Shown here: positions 33,101 through 45,226 of the stretch, one piece after another
Numbering within the stretch: position 1 is the stretch's first letter
Layout of the letters: each line of letters opens with the position of its first letter
From: Thuidium tamariscinum
Lineage: Eukaryota > Streptophyta > Bryopsida > Hypnales > Thuidiaceae
NCBI GenBank assembly: GCA_947034885.2
Contig: OX344753.2
Location: 2,914,001-2,978,000 of the forward strand
Length of the DNA: 64,000 nucleotides
Direction of reading: 5' to 3'
Notes under the pieces: model-generated
The model's database searches: none
The model's input: only the letters and a program-made list of their open reading frames with translations
Told to the model about the DNA's origin: nothing
Made by a program: the position numbers and the translations under genes

Positions 33101-33259
33101 ACAATAATTCTAATTAGTTTATGTATACACTTTTTAATATAAATTAATGGTATATACAATATCCTATGATTAATGATTGAAATGGGTTTCATAAAGGATA
33201 ATTATTTCTTGTTTGTCTTTATACATCTAAATTTCAATTCTAATTCATGTTTGCAAAGG
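30196..33259. other. Right target duplication, remainder of tandem unit 3, and AT-rich DNA
   Basis: GCTAT at 30196-30200 is the right target duplication. The following ~150 bp continues the interrupted tandem unit (ATGCAAATTGATTG, GGGATTTTGTGGGCGCAATT). Beyond it is AT-rich intergenic DNA with one MITE (32415-32685). A 67-codon frame at 30681-30884 is hydrophobic (two possible membrane segments) but unrecognised; I do not call it a gene. Confidence 0.5.
32415..32685 (-). mobile_element. MITE family 2, copy C
   Basis: Termini CATTAGATGGAATTTTAGG and CTCTTCTAATG. Contains GATGTAGCATTGTCTCAACC, CACATCGGATTC and GTAGTTCGGGAACTTGCA, the family signatures in the same order as copies F and H. Confidence 0.7.
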
Positions 33260-33491
33260 TGCTATTATGTTATGTGAGGATGGAAATGTGAGCATGTGAG
33301 CCTTGAGCATATTTATGGGTAGATATCCTACAAACCATTGAAGGTGTTTATAATATGAATACCTATAATAGAGGTATTCATAAAATAAATGTTCTATAAT
33401 CATTGAAGGCTTATATAATGTAGACATTTATACTATAGATTTATAGTATTTTAGGTTCATGAGCTCACACTCCAAGGCTCACGTAATAGCA
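33260..33491 (+). mobile_element. MITE family 3, copy 3
   Basis: Left TGCTATTATGTTATGTGAGG pairs with right GGCTCACGTAATAGCA; subterminal AATGTGAGCATGTGAGCC pairs with GAGCTCACACTCC. A-T rich centre with TATTATAGGT-like tracts. Confidence 0.65.
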
Positions 33492-35518
33492 ACCCTCTTC
33501 ATATTTGAAAGTGAACTTTCAATGGTTAAAATTTGTGAATATTTATATTTCAAAATTGAACAATACTAAATATTAAAAAATGCATTGTCATTCTATTTTT
33601 TTAAAATGTGATTTCTATATAGCAATACAATTGAAAGTATAATGTATTATGAACAAAAATAGATTAATTTAAACTTGCATAGTATACAAACTATATCATA
33701 TGGTATGTAATATGATCATACTATTTTATGGATATTTGACTTACATGTTTACAAGTTTGTACTTTTGCTTGATGCTTGAATATTTGGGGATTTTTGCGAA
33801 AGCAAAAAACAAGCATTTGGTACATTACAATACTTGCAAAGAAACCTCCTATGACAATAGGGAAAGTTTGAAAATGAAAAATTGTTGCAAGATAAATAAC
33901 AAATAAAAGTATTAACAATGGCCAATGTGATATTGAAGGAACTATACAACATTTAATTATGCGATTCTTTAAATAATATTTTATGATGTTGGCACTTGAA
34001 ATTTGTTGAGGACAATCATGAGCATGTTCTTTATATACTAAGGCTGCACAAGCAAAACAAATGATAAACATACTTCCCCATTCTGCACAAATTGAAGACA
34101 AGTCTTTCATTTTGGTAGCAAGTACTATTATAATAATTAGTCACCATTTTAGGGTTGTAAACTTGGACATTTGAAGGTTTTTGACAATATATATCTTTTA
34201 AGAGCAAAACTAAATTTTGATTGATATAAACCATAATTAAATTCTATCAAAATAAATATCAATAAATTATTTAACATTATTGATATTTCATTGTTGTTAC
34301 TTATTTGAATCTTTTTTTATAGAATAGTTTTTGGTTTAGGTGTTAAAAAAACTAATTCTCATATGGATAATTTTTAGCAACAATTTTTTCCCCATAATGA
34401 GCTATAATGTGAAATTTCATCATAATTGGATCTTCTTTACACAAGCCGTAATTTAATATCCCTCTTTCATAAAAATGGTATTCAATAATTTTTATATTAA
34501 TGTCTTGATCCCTTATTAATATTGAATATGCATTTTCATTTCTATAATTGCAAATCCATTATATTTAGAATTTATGCATTACTATACATCAATGTCATTA
34601 GATAAGTAGGATATGAAATTGATACAACACCTTATAACGCTTCATACCATGTCTATTGACAACATTCTGACCTTTCAACAATGACATATACATATATATT
34701 AATATGAGATAAAAATTTTGATCATATAATTGAGGAATACATTATAATTTTTTAATTATAGGTAATTAGTTTTCCTTTGTATGATATAAGATAATGCAAC
34801 TTAATATTATGGTAAGAGATTAAACACTATTTTAATCTTTTTGTATTACCTCTTGAAGATCCATTTGTTATTTTTTCATTTATTATTCATCTACTAATAT
34901 AGTTGATTTCATTACAAAAAATAATGAATATTATAAGTATATTTTGATTTTTCTTTATAATGACCGATGTTTTTAATTAAATTTGAGCTAGTTATACATT
35001 CTAATAGTATATATCTATACATAATTATCTTAAAAATAATATCAATTATACTATCTTATTATAGTTAATTTGGTACAAATCATTCAATAATAATGCATTT
35101 TATTGGATTTTTGGTATATTGATATTATAATATATGGGTTGTAGTGTCAATCAAGTGGAAAAGTGTTTTGATTGGTGCACCTAAATGAATTACAATACAT
35201 TATAATCCTTTAAATTTGTTTACTACAATAAATATGAATGTATCTTCATCTAATTAAGTTTGCCAAAAGACTACATGATGTATTTTTTATAGCTAGGGAA
35301 TCTTCTATAAGAAAACTTCAAAAGAAATTCATTGTAAGATTGCTTGACTTGTTGAATGTGTCAAATGCTAATTTACCATGAAAAGACATGTTAAACATGT
35401 TGGTGAGCCTCACATGCTAGTTGACCTCCTACCAATGCTAGAACCTTCTAGTGAGACCTCTTCCAAATACAAAAAACCTATTATATGTATTGTAAAGCTA
35501 AAGTACATTTGACATATA
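33492..35518. other. Very AT-rich intergenic DNA
   Basis: No gene recognised. A 129-codon minus-strand frame at 33721-34110 has hydrophobic stretches but mirrors the AT-rich composition, matches nothing and lacks splice or promoter context. Confidence 0.5.
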
Positions 35519-35900
35519 AGGTAGAAGTACCCGCATTCTTGACTATGGACCTATACCCAACCTATAGATTGCAACTATTTCTAACCAAATCTTAGAATGT
35601 GTTTCTTCCTCATTTCAACGTTGGAACCAATAAGATCATGACATGTGTCCAAAGTAGTGAGAAGAAAGAAGGAAGTATTGAGTGGGAAAGTACTATAATG
35701 ATTGGAATTGGAAGAGTTAAACATTGGCAACTTTCTAGCTTCCAAAAATCACAATAATTTCAATTTTGGAAAAAAAATTTAAAAAAAATTTGTAGTCTTC
35801 ATATTTCCTATCTTCCTACTTGGAAAAAATTTCACTTACTTCATATTGTTCACAATTTGCCTAAAAATCACTTAAGTGATCAACTATGGATACCTCTACT
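35519..35900 (-). mobile_element. MITE family 4, copy 1
   Basis: Left AGGTAGAAGTACCCGC after TA, right GGATACCTCTACTTT. Shares with 41246-41596, in reverse orientation, the blocks ATGACATGTGTCC, CTTCCAAAAATCA, TAATTTCAATTTT and CACTTAAGTGAT. Right boundary approximate because its terminus has drifted. Confidence 0.6.
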
Positions 35901-36331
35901 TTCTTCCTTTTAAAAACATTCTCCACAAATATCTACTTTAATTCATTCAAGGTTATTTTTGGAGCAAAAATTTGCTCAACAATACTTACAAAAAATTTCA
36001 AGGAGTGATGGTGATATATTCCTCTTCTTAGAGCAGATTAAATGACAAGATTCTTCAGGGATGGGAATCACATATTTTGGATGAACGTACCTACTTATGG
36101 ATGAATAACTAAATTCTGTCCATGCGTCTCTCCCGGCCATCAAAATCGCTTTCTGCAGTCTGCACAGTCCTCGTCTGAACTGCCTTTGTTGCAATGAATT
36201 GAGAAGCTATGAAGGTTTAGGGTTTAAGATTCTTAGGGCTCGGGACTCACCCTTTGCGTTCTAATGTGGTGAGACAAAGGCAAGGCGGTGGTTCTGTAGC
36301 GTGTAGACGTCGATTTGCAAAACTGGTAGCG
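35901..36331 (+). promoter_or_regulatory. Promoter and leader of RTF1/VIP5
   Basis: AT-rich until about 36110, then balanced. A telo-box-type motif TTTAGGGTTTA (36215-36225) lies about 110 nt before the start codon, common in promoters and leaders of plant housekeeping and translation genes. No TATA box stands out. Confidence 0.5.
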
Positions 36332-39300
36332 ATGGCGGACTATGAGTTAGAGGAAGCGTTGCTGGAAGCCGCGGGTCGGCCCAAAGAGGGCGGGGGTCGC
36401 TCGCACACGTCGTCCTCCAACAAGCGACGGCGCGCTTCGTCCATGAGCTCCGACGACCACAGCGATTCCAGTCCTGATAACGATGACGAAGACGACGATG
36501 ACGATTTTGATGAGAGAGGAGGCGGGCGCTCGGGGGAGCAGGCCAAGGGGTCTAAAATGCCTCTCAAGAAACGGTACGATTTCCCACTGCTCTTTCTGCT
36601 CCATTGCTTATGTATCTTTTCAGAATTTAATTCTTAAACGACTCAGAGAATCCCACGGGACTCGATTCAGTGTGTTTTGCATATGTTTGTGCTCTGAGAC
36701 CCTAGTGGATACATTCACAAAATAATGGCTCTGAGCCCTCTTCGATCTCTATCGTCTATCGTCGCGGGGACTTGATTTATTCCTTTCAAGGTTCTGATAT
36801 CCCTTTGTGAGAATATAAGGACTCAGTGGTTCCTACGGAGACTCATTTCAGGGTATTTTGCAAGTCTGTGTGCTCTGAGACTTCAACCCGAAAGAGTAAA
36901 TTCACAATATTTGAATCTTGAGTTGAGGGGGATGAAACAATTGCACCATAATCGTCTTCGATCTCAGTCCTCCATTATCGCGGGACTTATTTTATCTCTC
37001 CTAAGTTTATGATATCCTTGGGTGAGAGTGTACCGTAAGGAATTCGCTAGAGTTGAGACTTGATGAGTATCTCCAAACCCTAAAATTCAATGCGTCGATC
37101 TGTCTGCATGCTCCGAGACATGTTTCCTTTTTAATTTTTTTGAATATCGGAGGTAGTTGTACCGAGGAGGATCATTCCGCTTAAGCGTTCGAAGGTGCAG
37201 GGTAGCGTGTATCATCTGAGTGGATCTTTGTCGTGATGGTTTCTTTATGTTGGTGTGATGGATTACCCGCAGCCGTTGTGTGGTTTCAATTGTCAAACTG
37301 AACATGGTGGAATTCTAGTATACGGTTTTGGTTGTGGAAATCCTAAAATTCAATGCACCGGTTAATCTGCACGCTTCGAGACATATTTCCTTTTATTTGG
37401 ATCGATTTGCTAACTGTACCTGACACGAGCATGCCCTTAAGATGCGGGGTGACTCTCAAAGTCCCTCCAATGTGGGAATCGTTTTCTTGAGGACTCCTTT
37501 GATGCCGGTGTGATGGATTACCCGGTGCCATTATCATTATTAGTGGAGCTTGGTTTGGGACCAATTGTCAGCTTGCAATTGGTGGAAACCTGTTGTAAGG
37601 TTAGGTGATATTACAATCGGCCCCATCTGAATCATGTTTCCTCCTGTATGATCTATCGAATCGGTCATTTTAGAAGCATGAATGCCTGGTCCTTTAGGGG
37701 TTAATAGTCCGACCTTTTCCATTCTCAGTGTTATGAGGGACTAAAATGTAAATGAAACCTTTCTATGGTAATTATTTGCAGCCTGTGTGGTTTTTTAGTG
37801 GTGAATCTGTCGTGCTTGCAGCTTCGAATCGTCAGACAAAGATGGAGAGGACGGTCCAAGAGATGACGGGTACAATAGTGAATTTTCTTACGGAAGCGAT
37901 CTGTACAAGGATGAAGAAGACAGGCATAACCTGGCGCAAATGACAGAGCTTGAGCGTGAGATGGAGTTGGCAGAACGTAGCGAAAAGCGAGACACTTGGC
38001 TTGCATTGAGGAAAAGTCGGGGTAATAGACTAGCCGAAGCTTCTTCAAGACCGAGTCATAGACGCGAGAAGGACCTTGGCCCTCCATCTTCTCGAATGCG
38101 TTCGTCGGTAAGAGAAGGTACTCGAAGTAAGAAGGAGAATGCCCTCAGTGAGCTTGTGGCCCGGAGACAGAAGTCTCAAGACCCGAGCTCACTACGAAAG
38201 AGACGGGATTCGGGTTTGACTCCTAGCAGGGAGACCCATTCTCCTGGGAGAAAGAAGCCCCGCGAGAGCCTGAGTTATAGGTGAGCCTTTGAAGACTTGA
38301 ATATCACGTCTTAATACTGAACGTTACGTGATGCAATAGGTATGTTGAAGTTTGGAATATTGATTAGGGTAGAGGATACTATTTGCATCATTTTAAGCAT
38401 TTTTTCATTCGTAGGCGTGTAGTCTGGGGAAGATTTACAGAGCTGCGGAAAGATTTTGAGTACAAGGGCCAAATCAGATGAGATCTGATTTTCATCATCA
38501 AGTATGAATTCCTTATACAACTTTAAAGATGGAGGTTGTAGACAATTTCATGTCCATTTAAGATAAGTGACCGTAGACATTTAGCCAGTCATGCTTACAC
38601 CACTTGCGAAGAAGTCTAATCAAGCGTATGAATGGATGAGTTGTTGTTGGTAATAGGCGTCAATATAGGAGGCGATCAGGTCCCTAACAGTATCCTCTAC
38701 TTTAATTCCATCATCTATGGCAGTGCTAACCTGGCTTTGCACATGCCAGTGAATCTGAACCTCCAAGTGAGGACGATGCGGATAGTGAAAGAGAAGACGA
38801 CGAGCATAGTGATCTGGGTGGCTCAGGCGATGAACTTGGGGACAAGGGAGAGGACTTGGCGGCCGAGGACGACATCAAATCTATTGTAATTAGACGCTCA
38901 AAGCTTGCCAAGTGGTTCATGGAACCTTTTTTCGAGGATATCATAGTTGGTTGTTTCGTGAGGATTGGAATTGGAGTAAACGATAAGACTGGTCAAAGCA
39001 TATATCGAGTATGCCAAGTAAAGAACGTCGATGCGACGGACCCAGACAAGCAGTACAAGTTTGAAAATTTTATGACATGCAAGTATCTAAATTGTTTTTG
39101 GGGAGATTCTAATGCCAGGTGGCAGATGGTTCGAGCTTCTGATCAACCAGCGACAGGTGAGACCTCCAGTTTGTAGTTCAGACTATGCAGCCTATCGGGC
39201 TTTTCAGCATAGTTGTATCGCCTATGCTCAATGTTTTTGATACAAAAATTTTTACGCTGGTTTCTAGGTGTTTCAAGAACGAGTGATACTAGCTTGTTAT

Positions 39301-40840
39301 TCTAGAATCGATGCAGCTTGTTGTAATTTTTTTCGATAGTGCGATTAACAAATTACAGCTTTCTAATGTATTTTGGACTCGCTCTGATTTCAGAGAAAGA
39401 AATCAACGATTTCTTGCGAGAGCTTGATACTGCAAAGGGAAGCAGACCTTTGAAGGCCGACGTTTTGGAGAAGAAAGACGCGATTCTCAAGGTTAATCAG
39501 TTCGTTTATTCAGCATCTACTGTCAAGCAAATGTTGCAAGAGAAGAAAATGGCTGCATCACGTCCAGTGAATATTGCTTTGGAGAAAAATCGCATACTTA
39601 AAGAGCTGGGTATAGCAGAAGAGAAAGGGGAATACGCTGAGGTTGAGAAATTGCAGTCCCGGTTGAAGGAGCTGGAGTCGTATGGCACTCAAGTTAAAAG
39701 CAAAGATGCCAAAGCAATGGCATTGGCAGAGATGAATCGGCGAAACAGGTGCGCATTCATTCCTGCTTGTGTTTTGAATATTGGTGTCTCTTTGTTGTCA
39801 GCGGAGTGGTTTAAGCTCGTGAATGTACTAATGGAATGATGTGTTTGGAGAATACAGGATGGAGAATTTCAAGAATGCGTCAATGTTGAAGCCAGTTAAC
39901 ACATTTGCAAGGGAAGGTGAAGCTGGCTATGATCCCTTTTCTCGCCGCTGGACTCGTAGTCAAAATTATTATCAATCACAGCCGAAGGCAGAGGAGAAAG
40001 AGGCAACTGAAGGCGTCAATGCAGTGGGTAAGTATGAAATATCGATTGAGCTACATTTGTTATTATTGTTTTTAGGCCTGGTGCATGTTGATTGATATCT
40101 GAAACCTGTTGCAGACCTCAGCTACAGAGACGAGAGAACTAGCTGTGCGTCTGAATCTTCCTTTTTATGCACCATTTGTGAACGTGTCCCGACTTGTGGC
40201 GTCTTGTGAGCTTGTTGACTTTGATACTACTTCCATTCTAAATTATAGCATTTGGTGTTTTGGCAGATGGGGTAGACAAGGCTGGTGCCAAGACAAGTGA
40301 ACAGAGCGAAGTTCCGAAGCATGTTGAATCGCAGGCTGCTGCTGACAGGAGAAAACTTTATGCTTTGCATGATTTTGTGTTGCCCATCTCATTGTCCAAG
40401 CTTGGGAACACCAAGGGTCCAGGTGGTATTCACCAAGCGTTTGTGCAGGCCTACATGTCTCGAAAAGCTCATCTTGAAGCCACCTGTGGAGTCCAGGTGA
40501 GTGACTCATGCTTTTCAAACTTTTCTAATTTCAATCTCCTCAGAATTAGATTTAGCTAGAATTCCATTTCAGGGTGAGCACGTTGTAGAATTGGGTGACA
40601 TCCAGATTGTGATCACAGTAATGAAACCTTTGAACCTCAAGCTAATGTTGTAACTTGAAGAGTGAGTCACTGCAACCTCTCAATACTCGTCTGCATTGAA
40701 AATCAAAATTAAAATCAAGATCAAAATTCTTCCCTCAAACAGTTTTTTTTTGTTGTGGGCAGGTTGAGCAAAATGATGGGCGGCGGCATAGTTTGACTTT
40801 AACTGTGAATGATTACAAACGTCGTCGGGGATTACTGTAG
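36332..40840 (+). CDS. VIP5: RTF1/VIP5, Plus3-domain subunit of the Paf1 complex
   Basis: Nuclear elongation factor; in plants the Paf1 complex promotes H2B ubiquitination and H3K4/K36 methylation (FLC-class genes in Arabidopsis). Seven exons: 36332-36573, 37822-38280, 38750-39156, 39394-39748, 39858-40027, 40267-40496 and 40763-40840, all GT-AG and phase-compatible, giving 646 aa (Arabidopsis VIP5 is near 640). N-terminus MADYELEEALLEAAGR matches the family start, then an acidic/Ser-rich region and KMPLKKR; a basic middle (ELVARRQKSQDPSSLRK); the Plus3 domain (about 274-405) with IRRSKLAKWFMEPFFED, VGCFVRIGIG, YRVCQVKNVDATDPDK; a coiled region (EKKDAILKVNQFVYSASTVK); NRMENFKNAS and YDPFSRRWTRS; and the C-terminal NDYKRRRGLL-stop. 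The ATG at 36332 is preferred over upstream non-ATG codons. Intron 1 is 1,248 bp and carries tandem duplications. No missing motifs. Confidence 0.95.
36637..37620 (+). repeat. Two tandem duplications within RTF1 intron 1
   Basis: First pair, about 36640-36830 and 36831-37035: shared TGTGCTCTGAGAC, CTTCGATCTC, CGCGGG and TGATATCC. Second pair, about 37078-37335 and 37339-37600: shared CCTAAAATTCAATGC, CGAGACAT, TGATGGATTACCCG and CAATTGTCA. Copies are 70-80% alike by eye, so they are old. Open frames across them are chance. Confidence 0.65.
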
Positions 40841-41086
40841 TTTAGAGACCCTGTAGTGTACAAAATTCAGACGATTGTATGTTTATTCGTTCCTGAACCC
40901 TTAAATGCCTTGGCTTGTAACCATGTAATCAAAACTTCCGTTTATTTACTGGTATTCACTTTGACCATTAAGTTACATTTCCTTAGAAACTAATTTTAGT
41001 AGATTAAGCCACATATTGAGTATACCGGTAAGCTAGATTTTGTATTCTTTGAGGGTCAAAGTTGTAGGGGATACATGATGATATTT

Positions 41087-41114
41087 TCTCATTCAGTGTT
41101 TTCACTGAATGAGA
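41087..41114. repeat. Perfect 12-bp hairpin downstream of RTF1
   Basis: TCTCATTCAGTG, loop TTTT, CACTGAATGAGA, about 250 nt after the RTF1 stop codon. It may lie in or just after the 3' UTR. Confidence 0.7.
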
Positions 41115-41245
41115 GAAACAAGCCAAAAGGCTCCTCCTTTTATTAGTCCAGTGGCAGAATATTTATTATTGTCATATGTTGAATATCGGTATGCAACAAA
41201 CAAATTGGTATCATGTAGCTAAGGAGCATGTTACACAAGTATCTA

Positions 41246-41596
41246 AGGTAGAGGTACCCATAGTCAATCACTTAAGCAATTTTCAGGCAAGTAGTGAGCA
41301 ATATGAGGCAAGTGAAGTTTTTGTTAAGTAGGAAGATGGGAGATATGGGGACTAAAAATTGAAATTACTATGGTTTTTGGAAGTGGTAAAGTTGTCTAGA
41401 CTAATAATCAATATCTAGACTCTTCGAATTTCAATCATTGACTGAGTACTTTTCAACTCACTATTTTCTACTTTCTTGCTCACTACTTTGGGACATTTGT
41501 CATGATCTTATTGTGTCCACCCTTGAAATGGTGGAAAAAACATATTTGAAGCTTTGGTTGGAAATAGCCTTTGGTTCAGAATGGGTACCTCTACCT
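41246..41596 (+). mobile_element. MITE family 4, copy 2 (best preserved)
   Basis: Termini AGGTAGAGGTACCC / GGGTACCTCTACCT are perfect inverted repeats flanked by TA (41244-41245, 41597-41598). About 351 bp, no coding frame. TA target and AGGTAG- start link it to family 1. Confidence 0.85.
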
Positions 41597-41598
41597 TA

Positions 41599-42899
41599 AC
41601 TTACAATAGACAATAGATTGTTTTGAATGGAGCATTTGATTGTAAATTAGTTGTTCATAAATATTTGAGGGCACCAATTATTCTTTGTATGTTACTAATA
41701 TTATTTTTCTCTACGTGAAATTCAAACAAATTCAAAGTGCCCAATGGATCATATTATATTGGAATTGAGGAAGCATAATGAATGCTTGCCTAACCAAAAA
41801 CATACTATATCATTCTTTCTACCTTTCTAATTACATATATTTGACAATTGTAGGATTGAATTAAGTTCTTTATCTATTGTTGGTGTACCAAATTAATACT
41901 TAACCCCCAAAGAATTATGTGATCATTGGGTGAAAGCAAATATATCTTGAGCATGCATAGTTTTTGCTTTTTCATCCATGTAAATATTTGTGTTAGATTC
42001 TTGTGCTATTTTTCTTACATTTGTTCAATATACATTTTTAGAATTGTCCTTTGCAAATATCCTATTGTTCAAGATTTTTAGGTATGTCTATGATCAAAAA
42101 TTGACTTTTTCTATTCAAAGAATGACCCTTCAAAAATAACTTGGCTGAATTAGAAAAATTAGAACCCTCTAAAGATCATCATGGTTAGACCTTAACATTC
42201 TTTTTTCAAGGGAAAGAAGGACCTTACAAACATTTCATCAGTTTAGGAAGAATTTGCAATTAAATATAGAAGGAATTTTTTATTGATAGTTTCAAATTAT
42301 ATTTAAAGTATAGTTTTGTGTAGTAGTTGCTCTAACCAAATAAATGTGAACTATAGATCATATTTGGCAACTTCTTTTTGAAAATCATAGTTAAATTATT
42401 GTTGTAAGTTGAATTTTGTAATATACCTCTACAATTTTGGAAATTTTAACTACCTACCAACCTTAGTATTTAACCCTCTAAAGGACCAAGCTTTAGAATT
42501 TTGAACAACAAATGAACACAAACACAAAACACAAAAATGTTTTTTTTCATCCACCATCAAAAAATCATGTGTTAGTTTATTAATATTTGTATGGTATAGA
42601 TTTTAAAGACTTTGCTTTGCGAATATTCTATACTTCAATAGATATTGATACATTTGACTTCTAAAAATAATCTTTTTAGTTTAAGAAAACACTCTTAAAA
42701 AAAACCTTAAATAATTATTATTTTTATATCTTCCCAAATCACTATGACTAGAACTTAATATTTTAAACAAAAAGAAAAAAATTCTTTTGAAAATCACAAA
42801 TATTTAATCTTCTATCAATTTAAGAAGTTTTATTTATTTAATTTTTCTTTCAAATTGTACTATAAAATATTATTTTTTGAACTACATGAAATGGTAAAG
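41599..42899. other. AT-rich intergenic DNA
   Basis: No gene or named repeat could be supported. Confidence 0.5.
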
Positions 42900-43200
42900 A
42901 TTAGAGGACATTTGAGGGCAAAGGAGACTGTTTCAAGGTTGTTTTCCATATGCCGTCCTAAAACAACAAATTCACCTATAATGGCTGAATTTTCAAATTT
43001 TAGGAGAATTTTTTTTTCAAAATTTTCAAAATTTTCAAAGAAACCTAAACTGAGTTTCAAAAAATTTCAGTTATTTTTCAATTATTATTTTTTTGATGTG
43101 GCAATCTCTCAACCATGTCAAATTGTTGATGTGGCACGTTCTCATAATCCGGGAATTCAAATAATTTGCACCCTTCCATTGCCTTCAAATGTCCTCTAAT
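42900..43200 (-). mobile_element. MITE family 2, copy D
   Basis: ATTAGAGGACATTTGAGGGC at the left pairs with GCCTTCAAATGTCCTCTAAT at the right almost perfectly. Interior GATGTGGCA, CTCAACCATGTCA and GGGAATTC match the family signature. Confidence 0.8.
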
Positions 43201-44080
43201 GATTAGATTGCCTTAACAATTAGGTTGTTGTACATCTAGAAATTTACTTTATAAGCCATCAAAGTCAACAAATATTTCTAAAAATACTTCCATTTATACA
43301 CATAGAGGTTTATGAGTCCGAATTAGATCAATATCTAATTCATAAATAGTGCATTCTTGTATAATAACTAAAAAATATTATATAGTGTCAAATGTTGAGA
43401 AATTAGTGTGGTATAACCTAATTTCTCTATTTTGTCTAGATGGTTTAGCCTTATAGATATGATCTATGAATCCTATTTTACAACTATTATTTGAGAATCA
43501 CTCATCATTAAATATATCTTCTGAATTGCATTTTATGATACATCTTTACAATTTTAAAATCTAGACTATCCTAGGGCCTTTAGGAGTTAAGGGGTAAAAG
43601 AAGTTCTTTATGTAATATTGAAATTGCCATTAAATGGTGTCATTGTAGGAAGTGCAATCAATTCTATCAATTGTTTTCATCATCATGTTTTTCTTCCAAT
43701 CTCAACCAAGAGCTCTAGTGACGTAGGATGTTTGGTAGGTATTTTGTAGTTCTACTAGTTATGAAATTCCATCATTTACAAAAATTAATTGCATCTTTTT
43801 TATTTTACATGAATAAAAGAATCCATGCTATTTTTATGTGAAAATGAATAGAAATGTAAATTAAACATGCAATTTGTGTAACAAGGCAATCATTACACTT
43901 CTATATCTTTTGGAAAGATATAACCTAAATTGATTTTTTGAATGGAAATATAATTGCAAAAACTTGATTCAATTTGTACATGAGAGATGAACAAACGCTT
44001 TAAGGTTGCTACTTTAATTCACTGTCTATTTATACAATTTTCTCCATACCCACGTGTTTTTCATATAGGAACATTTGAAA
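43201..44080. other. AT-rich intergenic DNA
   Basis: Nothing recognised on either strand. Confidence 0.5.
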
Positions 44081-44409
44081 CATAAGAGGATTTTCAGCTG
44101 CTGTACAAGACTGCGAGTTCCCAAACACTGGGAATGCATTGGGAACACTGGGAACGCAATGCTGATGTGGTCGAGCGACTGCCACGTCAGAAAATATTAT
44201 TTTTTTATTAATTTTAATTAAATATTAAATTTTTTTAAAATATTTTTTTCTCTCTTTAATACATTCTGAAGTTTTTTGAAAAAAAATTTTAATTTTCTTT
44301 TTTCAAAATTCAAAAATTCAGACCAGCAGGGGGCTGGTCTGCAGCAGTGGGAACAATTTCGGGGAACACCCCTGAAACGGTCTTCTAGGGGCCCAAAAAT
44401 CCTCTTATG
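44081..44409 (+). mobile_element. MITE family 2, copy E
   Basis: CATAAGAGGATTTTC...AAAAATCCTCTTATG termini; nested GACTGCGAGTTCCC and GGGAACACTGGGAACGC blocks; GATGTGGTCGAGCGACTGCC and GGGGAACACCCCTGAAACGG interior. The most GC-rich and probably youngest copy together with H. Confidence 0.75.
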
Positions 44410-45226
44410 ACTTCTATTCCCAAATATGTGGAATGCATTTATTTACGTTAGACTTCAATATTCAAGATATCTTCCAAATTTATAAATTTGGAGCAAGTAG
44501 AGGTGACACTATTTATAGGTCAAACATCTAAAACTTCAAAAGAGACCTAGCTAAAGTAATTGTCTTCAACAATGAACTAAAGAAGACTACTAAATCTTGC
44601 TCTTCACAATTTCTATTTTACAAATCAGATTACTATCTAAACATTCAATTTATAGATGATTCTAGAAATAAAATTTCAATTTCAAAAGTTTGATGATGCT
44701 AGTACAAAACCCTAAATAATTTGTTGCAAATTCAATTTGAAGAAAAATCTTATGATATCAATTTCATTTTTGAAAATTGATCATTTTAATATGAAAAAGA
44801 ATTGATAATTAAAATTTGAAGTAGGTTTTTATCAACTGAGTGTATTGAAGGTACATAACAATGTTGAAAATTCCCATGATTTATGAGCAACTCCATACAA
44901 AATTAGTACTTTGACAAATGGCATTGTAGACACTATATAATTTTGACACAGGTAAAACCATTAACCCTTCAAAAATGTTGTAGAGGTTTATTGATCGATG
45001 GATGACAAAGAATCCCTCTATCTCTATATAAGATATGGATGCACATTTTCATCTTTGGATTTTTATGTGAAAAAAAAAGAAGGATCTTGCACAATAGATT
45101 GACCTCCAATGAGTGCTCTTGTTGTTTTTTAAGCAAATGGTGCACACAATTCAAGAAAGGATGATTTTCATAGTAACCAACTTATCCTTCAAGAGTTAAT
45201 GAAAATTGTTCTTTTTGAGACCAAAG
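44410..45226. other. AT-rich intergenic DNA
   Basis: No supported feature. Confidence 0.5.

Noticed and set aside
33721-34110. 129-codon minus-strand frame with hydrophobic stretches as a membrane protein
   Set aside because: Hydrophobicity follows from A/T-rich codons; nothing supports selection or expression.
38632-38749. Upstream extension of RTF1 exon 3 through the acceptor-like ATGGCAG at about 38723
   Set aside because: That start puts the exon in a frame lacking the acidic segment and the Plus3 domain; the acceptor at 38748-38749 keeps both.
40109-40266. Extra RTF1 exon after the acceptor-like GTTGCAG near 40113
   Set aside because: It would break the phase; direct joining of 40027 to 40267 restores the conserved frame.
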